Shown here: positions 44,085 to 54,118 of the stretch, piece after piece | Layout: every line of letters starts with the position of its first letter | How positions within the stretch are numbered: the first letter of the stretch is position 1 | Assembly: GCF_036409155.1 (NCBI RefSeq) | Contig: NZ_JAZGLW010000001.1 | Location: 2,418,001-2,482,000 of the forward strand | Reading direction: 5' to 3' | From: Mycobacterium sp. 050128 | GTDB taxonomy: Bacteria; Actinomycetota; Actinomycetes; Mycobacteriales; Mycobacteriaceae | Length of the DNA stretch: 64,000 bases | Made by a program: the position numbers and the translations under genes | The notes under the pieces: generated by a model | Seen by the model: only the letters and a program-made list of their open reading frames with translations | Databases searched by the model: none | What the model was told of the DNA's origin: nothing

Positions 44085-45230
44085 ATGACTAACGACGTCG
44101 CCATCATCGGCGTGGGCCTGCACCCCTTCGGCCGGTTCGAGAAGACCGCGATGCAGATGGGCGCCGAGGCCATCCAATCCGCGCTCACCGACGCGGGTGT
44201 GGGGTGGAAGGACATCCAGTTCGGGTTCGGCGGCAGCCACGAGGTGTCCAACCCCGACGCGGTGACCCGACTGGTCGGGCTTACCGGCATCACCTTCACC
44301 AACGTCTTCAACGCGTGTGCCACCGCGGCCAGCGCCATCCAGCAGACCGCCGACACCATCCGGCTGGGCAAGTACGACATCGGCATCGCTATCGGCTTGG
44401 ACAAGCACCCGCGTGGGGCGTTCACCGACGACCCGGCGAAGCTGGCGCTGCCGCAGTGGTACGCGCAGAACGGACAGTTCGTCACCACCAAATTCTTCGG
44501 CATGAAGGCCAACAAGTACCTGCACGACCACAACATCTCGCAGGAAACCCTGGCGCGGGTGGCCAACAAGAATTTCCGCAACGGCGCACGGAACCCGAAT
44601 GCCTTCCGGCGCAAGGAGATCTCGGTCGAAGAGATCCTCAACTCGAACGTGCTCAACTACCCGTTGACGCAGTACATGTTCTGCGCGCCCGACGAGGGTG
44701 CGGCGGCGGTCATCATGTGTCGCGCCGACATCGCGCACAAGTACACCGACAAGCCGGTGTATGTGCGCGCCTGCGAGATCCGCACCCGCACGTTCGGTGC
44801 GTACGAGGTGCACGCCACGTTCGCGCCTTTGGATGAGGACGTCTCGCCGACGGTGTACGCGTCCAAGGCGGCCTACGAAGCCGCGGGTATCGGGCCCGAG
44901 GACGTCGACGTCGCCCAGCTTCAGGACACCGACGCCGGCAACGAGGTCATCCACATGGCCGAGACGGGCCTGTGCGCCGACGGTGAACAGGAGAAGCTGC
45001 TGGCCGACGGGGCCACCGAGATTCACGGCTCGATGCCGGTGAACACCGATGGCGGGCTGATCGCCAACGGCGAGCCGATCGGTGCGTCGGGGCTGCGGCA
45101 GGTGCACGAGCTGGTGCGTCAGCTGCGCGGCGAGGCTGGCGACCGTCAGGTGCCCGGCGACCCGCGAGTCGGCTTGGCGCAGGTGTACGGCGCTCCTGGC
45201 ACCGCGTCGGCGACGATCCTGTCGCTCTAG
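44085..45230 (+). CDS. Thiolase-like lipid-transfer protein (SCP-x/Ltp family)
   Basis: 381 residues, 17 bases after the DUF35 gene. It opens TNDVAIIGVGLHPFGRF, has the nucleophile-like cysteine in NVFNACATAASAI, and GLIANGEPIGASGLRQVHEL replaces the GHPxGATG His motif of degradative thiolases with Glu-Pro. That loss suits the aldolase or condensation role of Ltp2-type proteins rather than classical thiolysis. Substrate is probably a steroid or branched acyl-CoA, inferred from family. Confidence 0.9.
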   Translation: MTNDVAIIGVGLHPFGRFEKTAMQMGAEAIQSALTDAGVGWKDIQFGFGGSHEVSNPDAVTRLVGLTGITFTNVFNACATAASAIQQTADTIRLGKYDIGIAIGLDKHPRGAFTDDPAKLALPQWYAQNGQFVTTKFFGMKANKYLHDHNISQETLARVANKNFRNGARNPNAFRRKEISVEEILNSNVLNYPLTQYMFCAPDEGAAAVIMCRADIAHKYTDKPVYVRACEIRTRTFGAYEVHATFAPLDEDVSPTVYASKAAYEAAGIGPEDVDVAQLQDTDAGNEVIHMAETGLCADGEQEKLLADGATEIHGSMPVNTDGGLIANGEPIGASGLRQVHELVRQLRGEAGDRQVPGDPRVGLAQVYGAPGTASATILSL

Positions 45231-45255
45231 ATCTGTCGTTACATCGCTCCGCGTT

Positions 45256-45347
45256 TTCGCCGAGTGTGCAGTCATTTTCGCCGAGCGTGCAGCCATTGCG
45301 AGAAATCGTCGAAAATCTCGCAGTCAGTGCACGTTCGGCGTTACGGG
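45256..45347. repeat. 92-bp hairpin repeat, copy A
   Basis: Near-identical (four mismatches in 92) and in the same orientation as copy B at 46710-46801. It contains a 20-21-base tandem unit (TTCGCCGAGTGTGCAGTCAT and its variant), then outer arms CGCCGAGCGTGCA (45279-45291) and TGCACGTTCGGCG (45328-45340) that pair with one G-T, and inner arms GCGAGA/TCTCGC. It sits 25 bases after the thiolase-like gene and 48 bases from the end of the convergent monooxygenase gene. Confidence 0.85.
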
Positions 45348-45395
45348 TGAGTTGTCTGATCGCCGTTAAATCGCCGGGGCCTCGCACGTCGTCGG

Positions 45396-46580
45396 TTATC
45401 CGATGTACTCGGGTAATCTGACGTCGTCGCGGAATTCGCTCCGAACGACCCACTCGGCCAGCCATGGAACGTTCAGCAGTCGGGACGCCAGATTGCGGGT
45501 CCGCACGCCCAGCGCCGTCTTGGGTGCAAAGGTCGTGGCGAATCCGCGCGCCGACCGCTGCCTGGCCTCAACGATCGGACGCAACTGTCGTTCATAGCGA
45601 CGAAACGCACTCTGGTGATCCGTCCCTGCGCGATTGAGCTCGCCGGCCAGTATGTAGGCCTGCACCATAGCCAGACCCGCTCCCTCGCCCGCCAGCAGAG
45701 AGACCGCGGCCGCGGCATCCCCGATGAGCGCTACTCGCCCGTCCGACCAATGGTCTAGGACGATTTGGCTTGCGCGGTCGTAGTACACATCGGAGGCCCT
45801 CTCGAGTCGGTGGAGGATCTCTGGGCATTCCCAGCCGGCGGTGCCGAAAACTTGGTGCAGGACCTGGCGCACCTGCGACACATCCTGTGGTTCCGGCCCA
45901 CTCATATGGTCAGTGGTGAAAATGAAGAGAAACAAGGTCTTTTCGTCGCGCATTGCGAACCGTGCGACCATGCGCCCCGGCATCGTGTAGGCGAGGTAGA
46001 CGAGTTCATCACGCGGCTGATAGCCCTCGGCTTCGAATGCCGCGACTCGGTAACCGAGATCGGTCACAAATCGGTCTTCCGGGTCAAACACCAAGTCTCG
46101 CACCGGCGAATGGATGCCACCTGCGCCGATGAGGAGGTCGAATTGTCGTGGTCCGCCGTGCTCGAGTGTGACGCACACGCCCGACTCGTGTTGCGTGATA
46201 GCCGAAATACTTTCGCCGAAGAGAGTTTCGGCACGGTGGTCGATGGAGCGATGGATCATGGCCGCCAGATCACCACGGGGAATCGTAACGAATCGGCCGT
46301 TGAGGTTTTGCCGGAACGGTTCAGTCGAAAATCCTCCGACTCTTCGCGCATTCTGGTCCACGAGTCTCACTTCGCGTACCGCGTACCCTGCGGCATGCAA
46401 TTCGGCGGTGAGTCCCATCCGTTCGGCGACGGCATATCCTCCGCCCCAAAAGTCCACGACGTAGCCTCCGGTGCGCAGTCGTGGCGCCTTTTCGATCAGG
46501 GTTGGCTCGTGGCCATAGTGCGACAGCCAATACGCAAGAGTTGGGCCGGAGATGCCGGCACCGACAATGGCGATCTTCAT
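45396..46580 (-). CDS. FAD-dependent monooxygenase (PHBH-type)
   Basis: 394 residues from the ATG at 46580, behind GGAGGTGG. FAD motifs: MKIAIVGAGISGPTLAYWLS at the start, LLIGAGGIHSPVRDLVFDPE in the middle (the conserved DG is GG here), and RVALIGDAAAAVSLLAGEGA near residue 285. It is related in layout to the monooxygenase at 37329. The gene is flanked by two 92-bp direct repeats and has a 17-bp palindrome in its promoter but no adjacent regulator. It interrupts the position where fadB and ercc3 are neighbours in M. tuberculosis. Confidence 0.9.
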   Translation of the reverse strand: MKIAIVGAGISGPTLAYWLSHYGHEPTLIEKAPRLRTGGYVVDFWGGGYAVAERMGLTAELHAAGYAVREVRLVDQNARRVGGFSTEPFRQNLNGRFVTIPRGDLAAMIHRSIDHRAETLFGESISAITQHESGVCVTLEHGGPRQFDLLIGAGGIHSPVRDLVFDPEDRFVTDLGYRVAAFEAEGYQPRDELVYLAYTMPGRMVARFAMRDEKTLFLFIFTTDHMSGPEPQDVSQVRQVLHQVFGTAGWECPEILHRLERASDVYYDRASQIVLDHWSDGRVALIGDAAAAVSLLAGEGAGLAMVQAYILAGELNRAGTDHQSAFRRYERQLRPIVEARQRSARGFATTFAPKTALGVRTRNLASRLLNVPWLAEWVVRSEFRDDVRLPEYIG

Positions 46581-46621
46581 GCCCACCTCCGCTGCGAATG
46601 GAGTTGGGTCCACTATAGCAC

Positions 46622-46638
46622 TATGCAATAGTTGCATA
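46622..46638. promoter_or_regulatory. Palindromic operator upstream of the second FAD monooxygenase
   Basis: TATGCAATAGTTGCATA has perfect seven-base arms around TAG and lies 42 bases upstream of the monooxygenase start at 46580, in an AT-rich patch suited to a promoter. It looks like a repressor site. No TetR or MarR gene is adjacent, so the regulator would be encoded elsewhere. Confidence 0.6.
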
Positions 46639-46709
46639 CAGATATAAATCACGAGCGAACACGTCCATCTCCCGCCGGCACCGCGAAGTGTCCCGAACTC
46701 CGGCCTGTC

Positions 46710-46801
46710 TTCGCCGAGCGTGCAGTCATTTTCGCCGAGCGTGCTGTCATTGCGAAAAATCGTCGAAAATCTCGCAGTCAGTGCACGTTCGGCGTTACGG
46801 G
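46710..46801. repeat. 92-bp hairpin repeat, copy B
   Basis: Copy of the element at 45256-45347, same orientation, with the same tandem units, the same outer arms (one more mismatch at the loop end) and the same GCGAGA-like/TCTCGC inner arms. It ends 12 bases before the end of the convergent ercc3-like gene. With copy A it brackets the FAD monooxygenase gene. Confidence 0.85.
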
Positions 46802-46813
46802 CCGGCTGGCGCT

Positions 46814-48463
46814 CTAAATAGCCGGTCCCAGAAGGTCGTCCGCGTCGCGGATGATGTAGCCGTAGCCCTGCTCGGCCAGGAACCGCTGCCGGTGCGCGGC
46901 GTATTCGGCGTCCAAGCTGTCGCGGGCCACCACTGAGTAGAAGATGGCGCCGCCGCCGTCGGCCTTGGGCCGCAGTAGCCGGCCCAGCCGTTGGGCCTCC
47001 TCCTGTCGCGAGCCAAAAGTGCCCGAAACCTGTACCGCCACTGAGGCTTCCGGTAGATCGATGGAGAAGTTGGCGACCTTGGACACCACCAGCGTCGAAA
47101 TTTCGCCGGTGCGAAAGGCGTCGAACAACGCCTCACGTTCCTTGGTTCTGGTGGAACCCTGGATCACCGGGGCGTTCAGTTCGACACCGAGCTCGTCGAG
47201 CTGATCGAGGTAGGCGCCGATCACCAGGGTCTGCTCGCCGGGGTGCTTCGCCAGAATCGACTTGACCACAGCGATTTTGGTGTGCACCGTCGAGCACAGC
47301 TTGTAACGCTCTTCGGGTTCGGCGGTCGCGTAGATCATGCGCTCGTTGTCGGTCATCGTGACCCGGACCTCGACGCACTCCGCCGGCGCGATCCAGCCCT
47401 GTGCCTCGATGTCCTTCCACGGGGCGTCGTAGCGCTTCGGGCCGATCAGGGAGAACACGTCACCCTCGCGGCCGTCTTCGCGGATCAGCGTGGCCGTCAG
47501 GCCGAGCCGTCGTTTGGACTGCAGGTCGGCGGTCATCCGGAACACGGGTGCGGGCAGCAGGTGCACCTCGTCGTAGACGATCAGCCCCCAGTCGCGGCTG
47601 TCGAAGAGTTCCAGATGGCGGTATTCGCCCTTACTGCGGCGGGTGATCATCTGGTAGGTCGAGATGGTGACCGGCCGAATTTCCTTGCGCTCACCCGAGT
47701 ATTCGCCGATCTCCTCCTCGGTCAGCGAGGTGCGCGCGATGAGCTCGCGTTTCCACTGCCGGGCCGCGACGATGTTGGTGACCAGGATCAGCGTCGTGGC
47801 ACTGGCTTTCGCCATCGCGGCCGCACCGACCAGCGTCTTGCCGGCGCCACACGGAAGCACCACCACCCCGGAGCCGCCGGCCCAGAACGAGTCCGCGGCC
47901 AGCCGCTGGTAATCGCGTAGCTCCCAGCCCTCCTGGTCCAGGCTGATCGGATGTGCCTCGCCGTCGACATACCCGGCAAGATCCTCTGCGGGCCAACCGA
48001 TCTTGAGCAGCATCTGCTTGACCCGGCCGCGTTCGCTGCCGTGGACGATAACGGTGTCCTCGTCGACGCGGGCACCCAGCATCGGTGCGATCTTCTTGTT
48101 GCGCAGCACCTCTTCGAGCACGGCGCGATCCAGGCTCACCAGGGTCAGCCCGTGCGCCGGGTTCTTGACCAGTTGCAGCCGCCCGTAGCGGGCCATCGTG
48201 TCGACGATGTCGACCAGCAGCGGCTGCGGCACCGCATAGCGCGAGAAACTGACCAGCGCGTCGACGACCTGCTCGGCGTCATGCCCGGCGGCGCGCGCGT
48301 TCCACAGCGCCAGGGGCGTGATGCGATAGGTGTGCACGTGTTCGGGTGCGCGCTCGAGCTCGGCGAACGGCGCGATGGCGGCGCGCGCCGCGTCGGCCAG
48401 CTCGTGGTCCACCTCCAGCAGCACCGTCTTGTCGGACTGCACGATCAATGGTCCGTCAGACAT
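46814..48463 (-). CDS. ercc3: DNA repair helicase, XPB/ERCC3 type
   Basis: 549 residues. A damage-recognition-like N-terminal part is followed by two RecA domains: Walker A in VVLPCGAGKTLVGAAAMAKA, the DEVH box in LIVYDEVHLLPAP, LTATLIREDGREGD with the RED motif of XPB helicases, and the final QEEAQRLGRLLRPK helicase motif. It corresponds to Rv0861c, a 3'-5' DNA helicase. Mycobacteria also have UvrABC, so its repair role is unclear. It is followed on the same strand by no gene and preceded by its partner gene at 48559. Confidence 0.95.
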   Translation of the reverse strand: MSDGPLIVQSDKTVLLEVDHELADAARAAIAPFAELERAPEHVHTYRITPLALWNARAAGHDAEQVVDALVSFSRYAVPQPLLVDIVDTMARYGRLQLVKNPAHGLTLVSLDRAVLEEVLRNKKIAPMLGARVDEDTVIVHGSERGRVKQMLLKIGWPAEDLAGYVDGEAHPISLDQEGWELRDYQRLAADSFWAGGSGVVVLPCGAGKTLVGAAAMAKASATTLILVTNIVAARQWKRELIARTSLTEEEIGEYSGERKEIRPVTISTYQMITRRSKGEYRHLELFDSRDWGLIVYDEVHLLPAPVFRMTADLQSKRRLGLTATLIREDGREGDVFSLIGPKRYDAPWKDIEAQGWIAPAECVEVRVTMTDNERMIYATAEPEERYKLCSTVHTKIAVVKSILAKHPGEQTLVIGAYLDQLDELGVELNAPVIQGSTRTKEREALFDAFRTGEISTLVVSKVANFSIDLPEASVAVQVSGTFGSRQEEAQRLGRLLRPKADGGGAIFYSVVARDSLDAEYAAHRQRFLAEQGYGYIIRDADDLLGPAI

Positions 48464-48497
48464 CTAGCGCCACTCCTCCGCATTGCGCTCGGCGCGT

Positions 48498-48533
48498 CCC
48501 CCCGGCCGCTGTGCGGCTGGGGGTGCCCCCAGC
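48498..48533. repeat. Overlapping GC-rich inverted repeats
   Basis: CCCCCGGCCGC (48499-48509) pairs with GCGGCTGGGGG (48513-48523) except one position, and the same right arm can instead pair perfectly with CCCCCAGC (48526-48533) as GCTGGGGG. The two hairpins are mutually exclusive. It lies between the 48559 gene and the helicase. It could act as a terminator, attenuator or mobile repeat; no T run follows. Confidence 0.6.
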
Positions 48534-48558
48534 ATTGTCGTTGGCGCGCATCTGTCCA

Positions 48559-50811
48559 TTATCCGTTGTCCGCCGACACCACCGACGTGATGCGGTGGAT
48601 CGCGAAGTCGCGCAGCCTTCCCAACGCCGAATCGAACGCCACCAGCTGCCCGCCGCGTACGGCGATCGGCGACACCATCCGCTGGCTGGCCATGCCCGCG
48701 GCGTCGAGGTAGCCGATCACCAGCGTGTCCTGATTCTTCGCGGCATCGGCCAGCAGCGACATCGCGGCCGCCGGGTCGACGCGGCTGTTGCCGAACGGCG
48801 CGGCGGTCACCTTGCGCAGCACCGAGACCACCGCGTTCAGCGTCTCGGTGTTGGGCCGTGGTGCCGGGCGGTAGGGCCGACGTTGCTGCGGCGTGGGCAC
48901 TCGCGACCGCCGCGGACGGACGTCGACGATGGCCCCGGTGGAATCTTCGGCGGCCGGGGCGAAACCGGCGGCCCGCAGGGTGGCCAGCATCTCGGCGATC
49001 GGCGCGGGGGAAACGGCCACCGTGGGGGCCAGCGCCCGCAGTTGCAGGTCCTCGCCCGCCGCGACCGCCTGGGCCAGCAGCGCCGGGTCTTCGCAGCGCA
49101 CGAACGAGGCGGCCATGCCGATGCGAAGCTGGCCGTGGCGGCGGGCAACGTCATCGATGAGATACGTGAGTCCTTGCGGCACTGGCGTTTTGGAGTGGTT
49201 GGCGAAAAATGCGTGCATCCAGTCGCGGGTTTTGCCGACATCGAGCGCATGACGGATCGACTGCTCGCTGATGCGGTACACCATCGCCGCCCCCGCCGAT
49301 TCGACGTTGGCCACGGTCGCCAGTTCCTCGGCCAAGTCGCGTTGTAGCGGCCCGGGCACCACGACGGTCAGGTCGGCCTGCATCAGGAAGTGGTCGATCG
49401 GTTTGGGCAGGGCTCGCGCCATGGCGTCGACCGTGCCGGAGAAGTCGATGGTTTCGGCCAGCAGCGCGCGGCCGGGTGTGCTGATCGCCCCGCGGCCCAC
49501 CAAGCCCAGCGCGTGGCTCTCGGCCAGCAGATCGGCCAGCGGCCCGGGCTGCAGGCGCCGGGTCCAGCGTGGGCGCCGCCAGATCAGCGCCGCCGAGGCC
49601 GTGGTCGCGTCGACGCCGGCGCCCGCGGGCAGCTCGGCGAGCATGCCCAGCAGCAACCGCCGGTCCAGCGGGGCCGCCGTGGAGTAAAGCGAATCCGAAA
49701 GGGCCGCATAGGGTTTGCCGTCGGGGCCACGACCGCCGATCAGCGCCGGGCGGCCCGGAAGATCCAGCCAGGCGCTGGCCAACAGGTGCCACCGCTCGGC
49801 GGCGGACATCGCGGCGAAGCGGTCGGCGGCCACTGTCGGCGCCCAGTACAGGCCGTCGGCGTTCTCCGGCTCCGGATCGGGCGTGCCATTGGCGATCAGC
49901 CCCGCCGCGGCCGCGACCTCGAGCACCAGGCCAAGCCGCGGCTCGTCGATGCCGGTCGCCTTGGCCAGTCGCTTGACTTCGCGTATTCCCAGACCACCGC
50001 TGCGCAGCTCGGAAACCGGTGTCATACCAAGGCTTTCCAGCAGCACGTCGACTTCACGCAGCAGGTCGATAACGGCTCCGGCGGCCGAGGCGTCGACATC
50101 ATCGGATGTCGTCGTGGACACCACCGGGTCGGGTTCGGTCAGCTGCATCGGGCCGGGCGGCTCGCCGCGCAGCACCTGCGCGACGTGGCGGGGCAGGATG
50201 ACCGTCTCGGCGTCGACCCTGCGCAGCAGTCCCATGGCCAGCAGCTGCGGCACCGGCCGATCCGCCGGGGCGCCGGGTGCGGCGTCGCGGGTGCGTCCCA
50301 TCGGAGAGCCTTCGAGCAGCTTGTCCAGCACCTCCCGCTGGGCCTGGTTGAGCCCGCCGATCAGCTCCGAAATCTGTTCGCCGGTGCGGGACGCGTCCTC
50401 GAGCGTCACCTGCCCCGGATGCCAGGGCAACGCCATGCCGGCATCGGTGGCCATCCGCGTCGCGACGTCGCCCCACACCAGGGCACGCCGCCGCAGGTCG
50501 TTCAGCGCGTCGATCACGTCGGCCTCGGGAGCGCGGTCGTCGATGAGCGCCAGCAGCTTGGCGGTCGGCACCGGCGTGCTGTCCGCGTGCAGCACCAGCA
50601 GCGCGTCGAGCACCGCCAGCCGAAGGAAATCGAGCTCGTCGGTGGCAGCCTTGACCGACTGTCGGGCCCCGGCGCGCGCGGCCAGGGCCGCGATATTGCC
50701 GGGCGGCGGCTGGGCAAGGTCCGGCCGTAGTTCCAGCAGTTGGATCAGCCGCTCGTCGGGCAAGTCGGCCAGCCAGGACCCCAGCGGGATATCCGGGGTG
50801 TTGTCGGTCAT
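48559..50811 (-). CDS. XPB-partner protein with helicase-associated C-terminal domain (Rv0862c-like)
   Basis: 750 residues from the ATG at 50811. It starts [20 protein letters not shown] and is Ala/Leu-rich throughout, with winged-helix-like stretches (about residues 40-220) and a C-terminal part ([31 protein letters not shown], and a small WYL-like strand set). The same neighbour of the XPB helicase occurs in M. tuberculosis (Rv0862c). Function is unproven; a helper role for the helicase is likely from constant linkage. It is divergent from the small gene at 50885. Confidence 0.85.
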   Translation of the reverse strand: MTDNTPDIPLGSWLADLPDERLIQLLELRPDLAQPPPGNIAALAARAGARQSVKAATDELDFLRLAVLDALLVLHADSTPVPTAKLLALIDDRAPEADVIDALNDLRRRALVWGDVATRMATDAGMALPWHPGQVTLEDASRTGEQISELIGGLNQAQREVLDKLLEGSPMGRTRDAAPGAPADRPVPQLLAMGLLRRVDAETVILPRHVAQVLRGEPPGPMQLTEPDPVVSTTTSDDVDASAAGAVIDLLREVDVLLESLGMTPVSELRSGGLGIREVKRLAKATGIDEPRLGLVLEVAAAAGLIANGTPDPEPENADGLYWAPTVAADRFAAMSAAERWHLLASAWLDLPGRPALIGGRGPDGKPYAALSDSLYSTAAPLDRRLLLGMLAELPAGAGVDATTASAALIWRRPRWTRRLQPGPLADLLAESHALGLVGRGAISTPGRALLAETIDFSGTVDAMARALPKPIDHFLMQADLTVVVPGPLQRDLAEELATVANVESAGAAMVYRISEQSIRHALDVGKTRDWMHAFFANHSKTPVPQGLTYLIDDVARRHGQLRIGMAASFVRCEDPALLAQAVAAGEDLQLRALAPTVAVSPAPIAEMLATLRAAGFAPAAEDSTGAIVDVRPRRSRVPTPQQRRPYRPAPRPNTETLNAVVSVLRKVTAAPFGNSRVDPAAAMSLLADAAKNQDTLVIGYLDAAGMASQRMVSPIAVRGGQLVAFDSALGRLRDFAIHRITSVVSADNG

Positions 50812-50884
50812 TGCTGACCAGCGTAAAGCAGCTTGCGGATCCGCATTCCGCCTAGCGTCACGCGCGCGGGCCCGACCTGTCAGA

Positions 50885-51094
50885 ATGGACCGCGTGGCTG
50901 ACATTGCTGAGGGCAACGCGGGCAAAACCAGGTACGTCGACAACGGCTGGCCGACGACGGACCCCGACGACCATGCGGTAAGCGAGCTGGTGACCGATCG
51001 CACGGGCGCGCTGTCGCCGTTCGGTGACCTGGTGTTCCCGGTGGAATCCGACCACCTGCCCTACGTCCACCCGGTCACGGTCGTAAACCGGTAG
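50885..51094 (+). CDS. Conserved small hypothetical protein (Rv0863-like)
   Basis: 69 residues from the ATG at 50885; the GTG at 50894 is an alternative start (66 residues). The sequence is acidic ([20 protein letters not shown], then [20 protein letters not shown]), without membrane or signal segments. It is positioned as Rv0863 of M. tuberculosis, directly before moaC2, separated by 12 bases. The moaC2 operon may start here. Function unknown. Confidence 0.72.
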   Translation: MDRVADIAEGNAGKTRYVDNGWPTTDPDDHAVSELVTDRTGALSPFGDLVFPVESDHLPYVHPVTVVNR

Positions 51095-51106
51095 GCATTG
51101 CCACCG

Positions 51107-51634
51107 ATGGCTGGGGCATCCGGGCCGTCCAGACCTGAGCAGGCCGGGCAGTCGCAGGAAGCCCGCCCGGACGCCCTGTCGCACCTCGATGAGCGGGGTG
51201 CGGCACACATGGTCGATGTCAGCGAAAAGGGAGTCACCAAGCGCACCGCCGTTGCCGCGGGCGCCTTGCGGACCACCCCGCACGTCGTCGCGCTGATCTC
51301 CAGCGGAGGTCTGCCCAAGGGCGATGCGCTGGCGACCGCTCGGGTGGCGGGCATTCTGGCAGCCAAGCGCACCAGTGACCTGATCCCGCTATGCCACCAG
51401 CTCGCGCTCACCGGAGTCGACGTCGACTTCATAGTCGGTGAGTCGGATATCGAGATCGTCGCAACGGTGCGCAGCACCGACCGGACCGGCGTGGAGATGG
51501 AGGCGCTGACCTCTGTCAGCGTGGCCGCGCTTACGCTTTACGACATGATCAAAGCGGTTGACCCGGCGGCCCGTATCGATGATGTCCGCGTGCTCCGCAA
51601 GGAGGGTGGCAAGACCGGAAGTTGGGCGCGCTGA
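51107..51634 (+). CDS. moaC2: Cyclic pyranopterin monophosphate synthase MoaC
   Basis: 175 residues from the ATG at 51107 (a TTG at 51098 is in frame). MoaC marks: [20 protein letters not shown] near residue 27, then [17 protein letters not shown] and [20 protein letters not shown]. It converts the MoaA product to cyclic pyranopterin monophosphate (precursor Z) in molybdenum-cofactor synthesis. It corresponds to Rv0864. The stop overlaps the mog start (TGATG). Confidence 0.94.
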   Translation: MAGASGPSRPEQAGQSQEARPDALSHLDERGAAHMVDVSEKGVTKRTAVAAGALRTTPHVVALISSGGLPKGDALATARVAGILAAKRTSDLIPLCHQLALTGVDVDFIVGESDIEIVATVRSTDRTGVEMEALTSVSVAALTLYDMIKAVDPAARIDDVRVLRKEGGKTGSWAR

Positions 51635-52116
51635 TGGGCGCCCGATCCGCACGCATCATTGTCGCGTCGACGCGGGCCTCGGACGGTGTGTATACCGACA
51701 AATGCGGACCGATCATCGCTGAATGGCTTGAGCAGCATGGGTTTTCGGCCACAGAACCGGAAGTCGTCGCCGACGGGAACCCGGTCGGCGAGGCGCTGCG
51801 CAAGGCGCTCGACGACGACGTCGACGTCATCCTCACCACGGGTGGCACCGGTATCTCGCCGACCGACAGCACCCCGGACCAGACCGTCGCGGTGGTCGAC
51901 TACATGATTCCCGGCCTGGCCGAGGCGATTCGCCAATCCGGGCTACCCAACGTGCCGACTTCGGTGCTGTCGCGCGGCGTGTGCGGCGTGGCCGACCAAA
52001 CCCTGATCGTCAACCTGCCCGGTTCGCCCGGTGGCGTACGTGACGGCCTGGGGGTGCTCGCCGACGTGCTCGACCATGCTCTCGACCAGATCGCGGGCAA
52101 AGACCACGAGCGATGA
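51634..52116 (+). CDS. mog: Molybdopterin adenylyltransferase-like protein Mog
   Basis: 160 residues from the ATG at 51634, the length of the M. tuberculosis protein (Rv0865). MogA/MoaB fold marks: [40 protein letters not shown], and [13 protein letters not shown]. It binds molybdopterin and, in the MogA branch, adenylates it before molybdate insertion. It sits between moaC2 and moaE2 with overlaps at both ends, showing a single operon. Confidence 0.94.
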   Translation: MGARSARIIVASTRASDGVYTDKCGPIIAEWLEQHGFSATEPEVVADGNPVGEALRKALDDDVDVILTTGGTGISPTDSTPDQTVAVVDYMIPGLAEAIRQSGLPNVPTSVLSRGVCGVADQTLIVNLPGSPGGVRDGLGVLADVLDHALDQIAGKDHER

Positions 52117-52538
52117 CGGTCGTCCTGCGTGCGGCGATGACCGACCAGCCGATCTCTTTGGCCGAGCATGAAGAATTGGTAGGTCATCGCGCGGCCGGGG
52201 CCATCGTCGGGTTCGTCGGCATGATTCGCGACCACGACGAAGGGCGACGGGTGCTACGGCTCGAGTACTCCGGGCATCCGTCGGCCGCGCAGGTGATGGC
52301 GGAAGTGGTGGCCGAGGTCAGCGAGGCGTCCAAGGGCGTACGCGCGGTCGCGGCCAGCCATCGGATCGGCCTGCTGCACATCGGCGAGGCAGCGCTGGTG
52401 GCCGCGGTTGCCGCCGATCACCGACAGGAAGCATTCGCCACCTGCGCCCAGCTGGTCGACACCATCAAGGCGCGGCTACCGGTCTGGAAGCACCAGTTTT
52501 TCGACGACGGAACCGACGAATGGGTGGGTTCGGCCTAG
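52113..52538 (+). CDS. moaE2: Molybdopterin synthase large subunit MoaE
   Basis: 141 residues, the same length as M. tuberculosis MoaE2 (Rv0866). MoaE features: [56 protein letters not shown], and the C-terminal [19 protein letters not shown] with the conserved lysine. With MoaD it inserts the dithiolene sulfurs into the cofactor. It overlaps mog by four bases. MoaD2 and MoaA2 are encoded on the other strand beyond rpfA. Confidence 0.95.
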   Translation: MTVVLRAAMTDQPISLAEHEELVGHRAAGAIVGFVGMIRDHDEGRRVLRLEYSGHPSAAQVMAEVVAEVSEASKGVRAVAASHRIGLLHIGEAALVAAVAADHRQEAFATCAQLVDTIKARLPVWKHQFFDDGTDEWVGSA

Positions 52539-52568
52539 CGCCTTCGGTTCAGCGCCGGCCCGCCCGCG

Positions 52569-53612
<1,044 letters not shown>

Positions 53613-53812
53613 TACGGGTGAGGGAGGACCGCCACTCGGTTGATCTTGGCGAGCCTCCGGAGACCGTAGCCGGTTCTGTTGGTCGCGTCACTTCTTGCGA
53701 AACTCGGCGTTTCCCGCGCGGACATCTTCGAAAGACGCAGGAACACCGGGGATTTGCCCAGCTCACCACAACCCGATATCGGGCCGTGTCCGGGCCGTTA
53801 TCATTCCGTTAC

Positions 53813-53826
53813 GTGAGCTATCTCAC
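53813..53826. promoter_or_regulatory. Crp-family (Rv3676-like) binding site upstream of rpfA
   Basis: GTGAGCTATCTCAC, extended to cGTGA-N6-TCACa, matches the Crp consensus TGTGA-N6-TCACA at nine of ten arm positions. It lies about 200 bases upstream of the riboswitch and 5 bases from the end of moaD2. Crp control of rpfA is reported in M. tuberculosis; the site here fits that. Confidence 0.65.
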
Positions 53827-53830
53827 AAAA

Positions 53831-54118
53831 TTAACCGCCAGCGAAGGGGGGTAACACGTCAATCGTGTTACCCGAGCGCAACGCTTTGGTTTCGTCGCGG
53901 ACCGCGATGCCATCGCAGAGGTACGAGCAGCGATCCAACACGGTTGCCAGGCGGGTACCCGCAACGGCGAGCTTTTCAACCAACTCGGCCACCGTGGCGC
54001 CCGGGCGCAGCACCACAGTTTCCGATTCGGCTCCGGCCGCGGCCCGCGCGGCGGCGAAGTAGCGGACCGTCACCTGGATGCCGTCGGTGTCCTCGATTTT
54101 CAGGGGAAGCTCAGCCAC
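53831..54118 (-). CDS. moaD2: Molybdopterin synthase small subunit MoaD
   Basis: 95 residues. The ubiquitin-like fold is shown by VTVRYFAAARAAAGAESETV and TVAELVEKL, and it ends NTIDVLPPFAGG with the C-terminal Gly-Gly that becomes the thiocarboxylate donor. It corresponds to Rv0868c. It overlaps the moaA2 stop by eight bases, so the two form an operon. Partner of MoaE2 encoded at 52113 on the other strand. Confidence 0.93.
   Translation of the reverse strand: MAELPLKIEDTDGIQVTVRYFAAARAAAGAESETVVLRPGATVAELVEKLAVAGTRLATVLDRCSYLCDGIAVRDETKALRSGNTIDVLPPFAGG

Noticed and set aside
45256..45347. CRISPR-like reading of the 20-base tandem units in the 92-bp repeats
   Set aside because: Only two adjacent units with no regular spacers and no cas genes; better explained as a hairpin element.
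49390..50730. Plus-strand frame opposite the XPB-partner gene
   Set aside because: Arg/Gln/Gly-rich shadow sequence inside a conserved gene.
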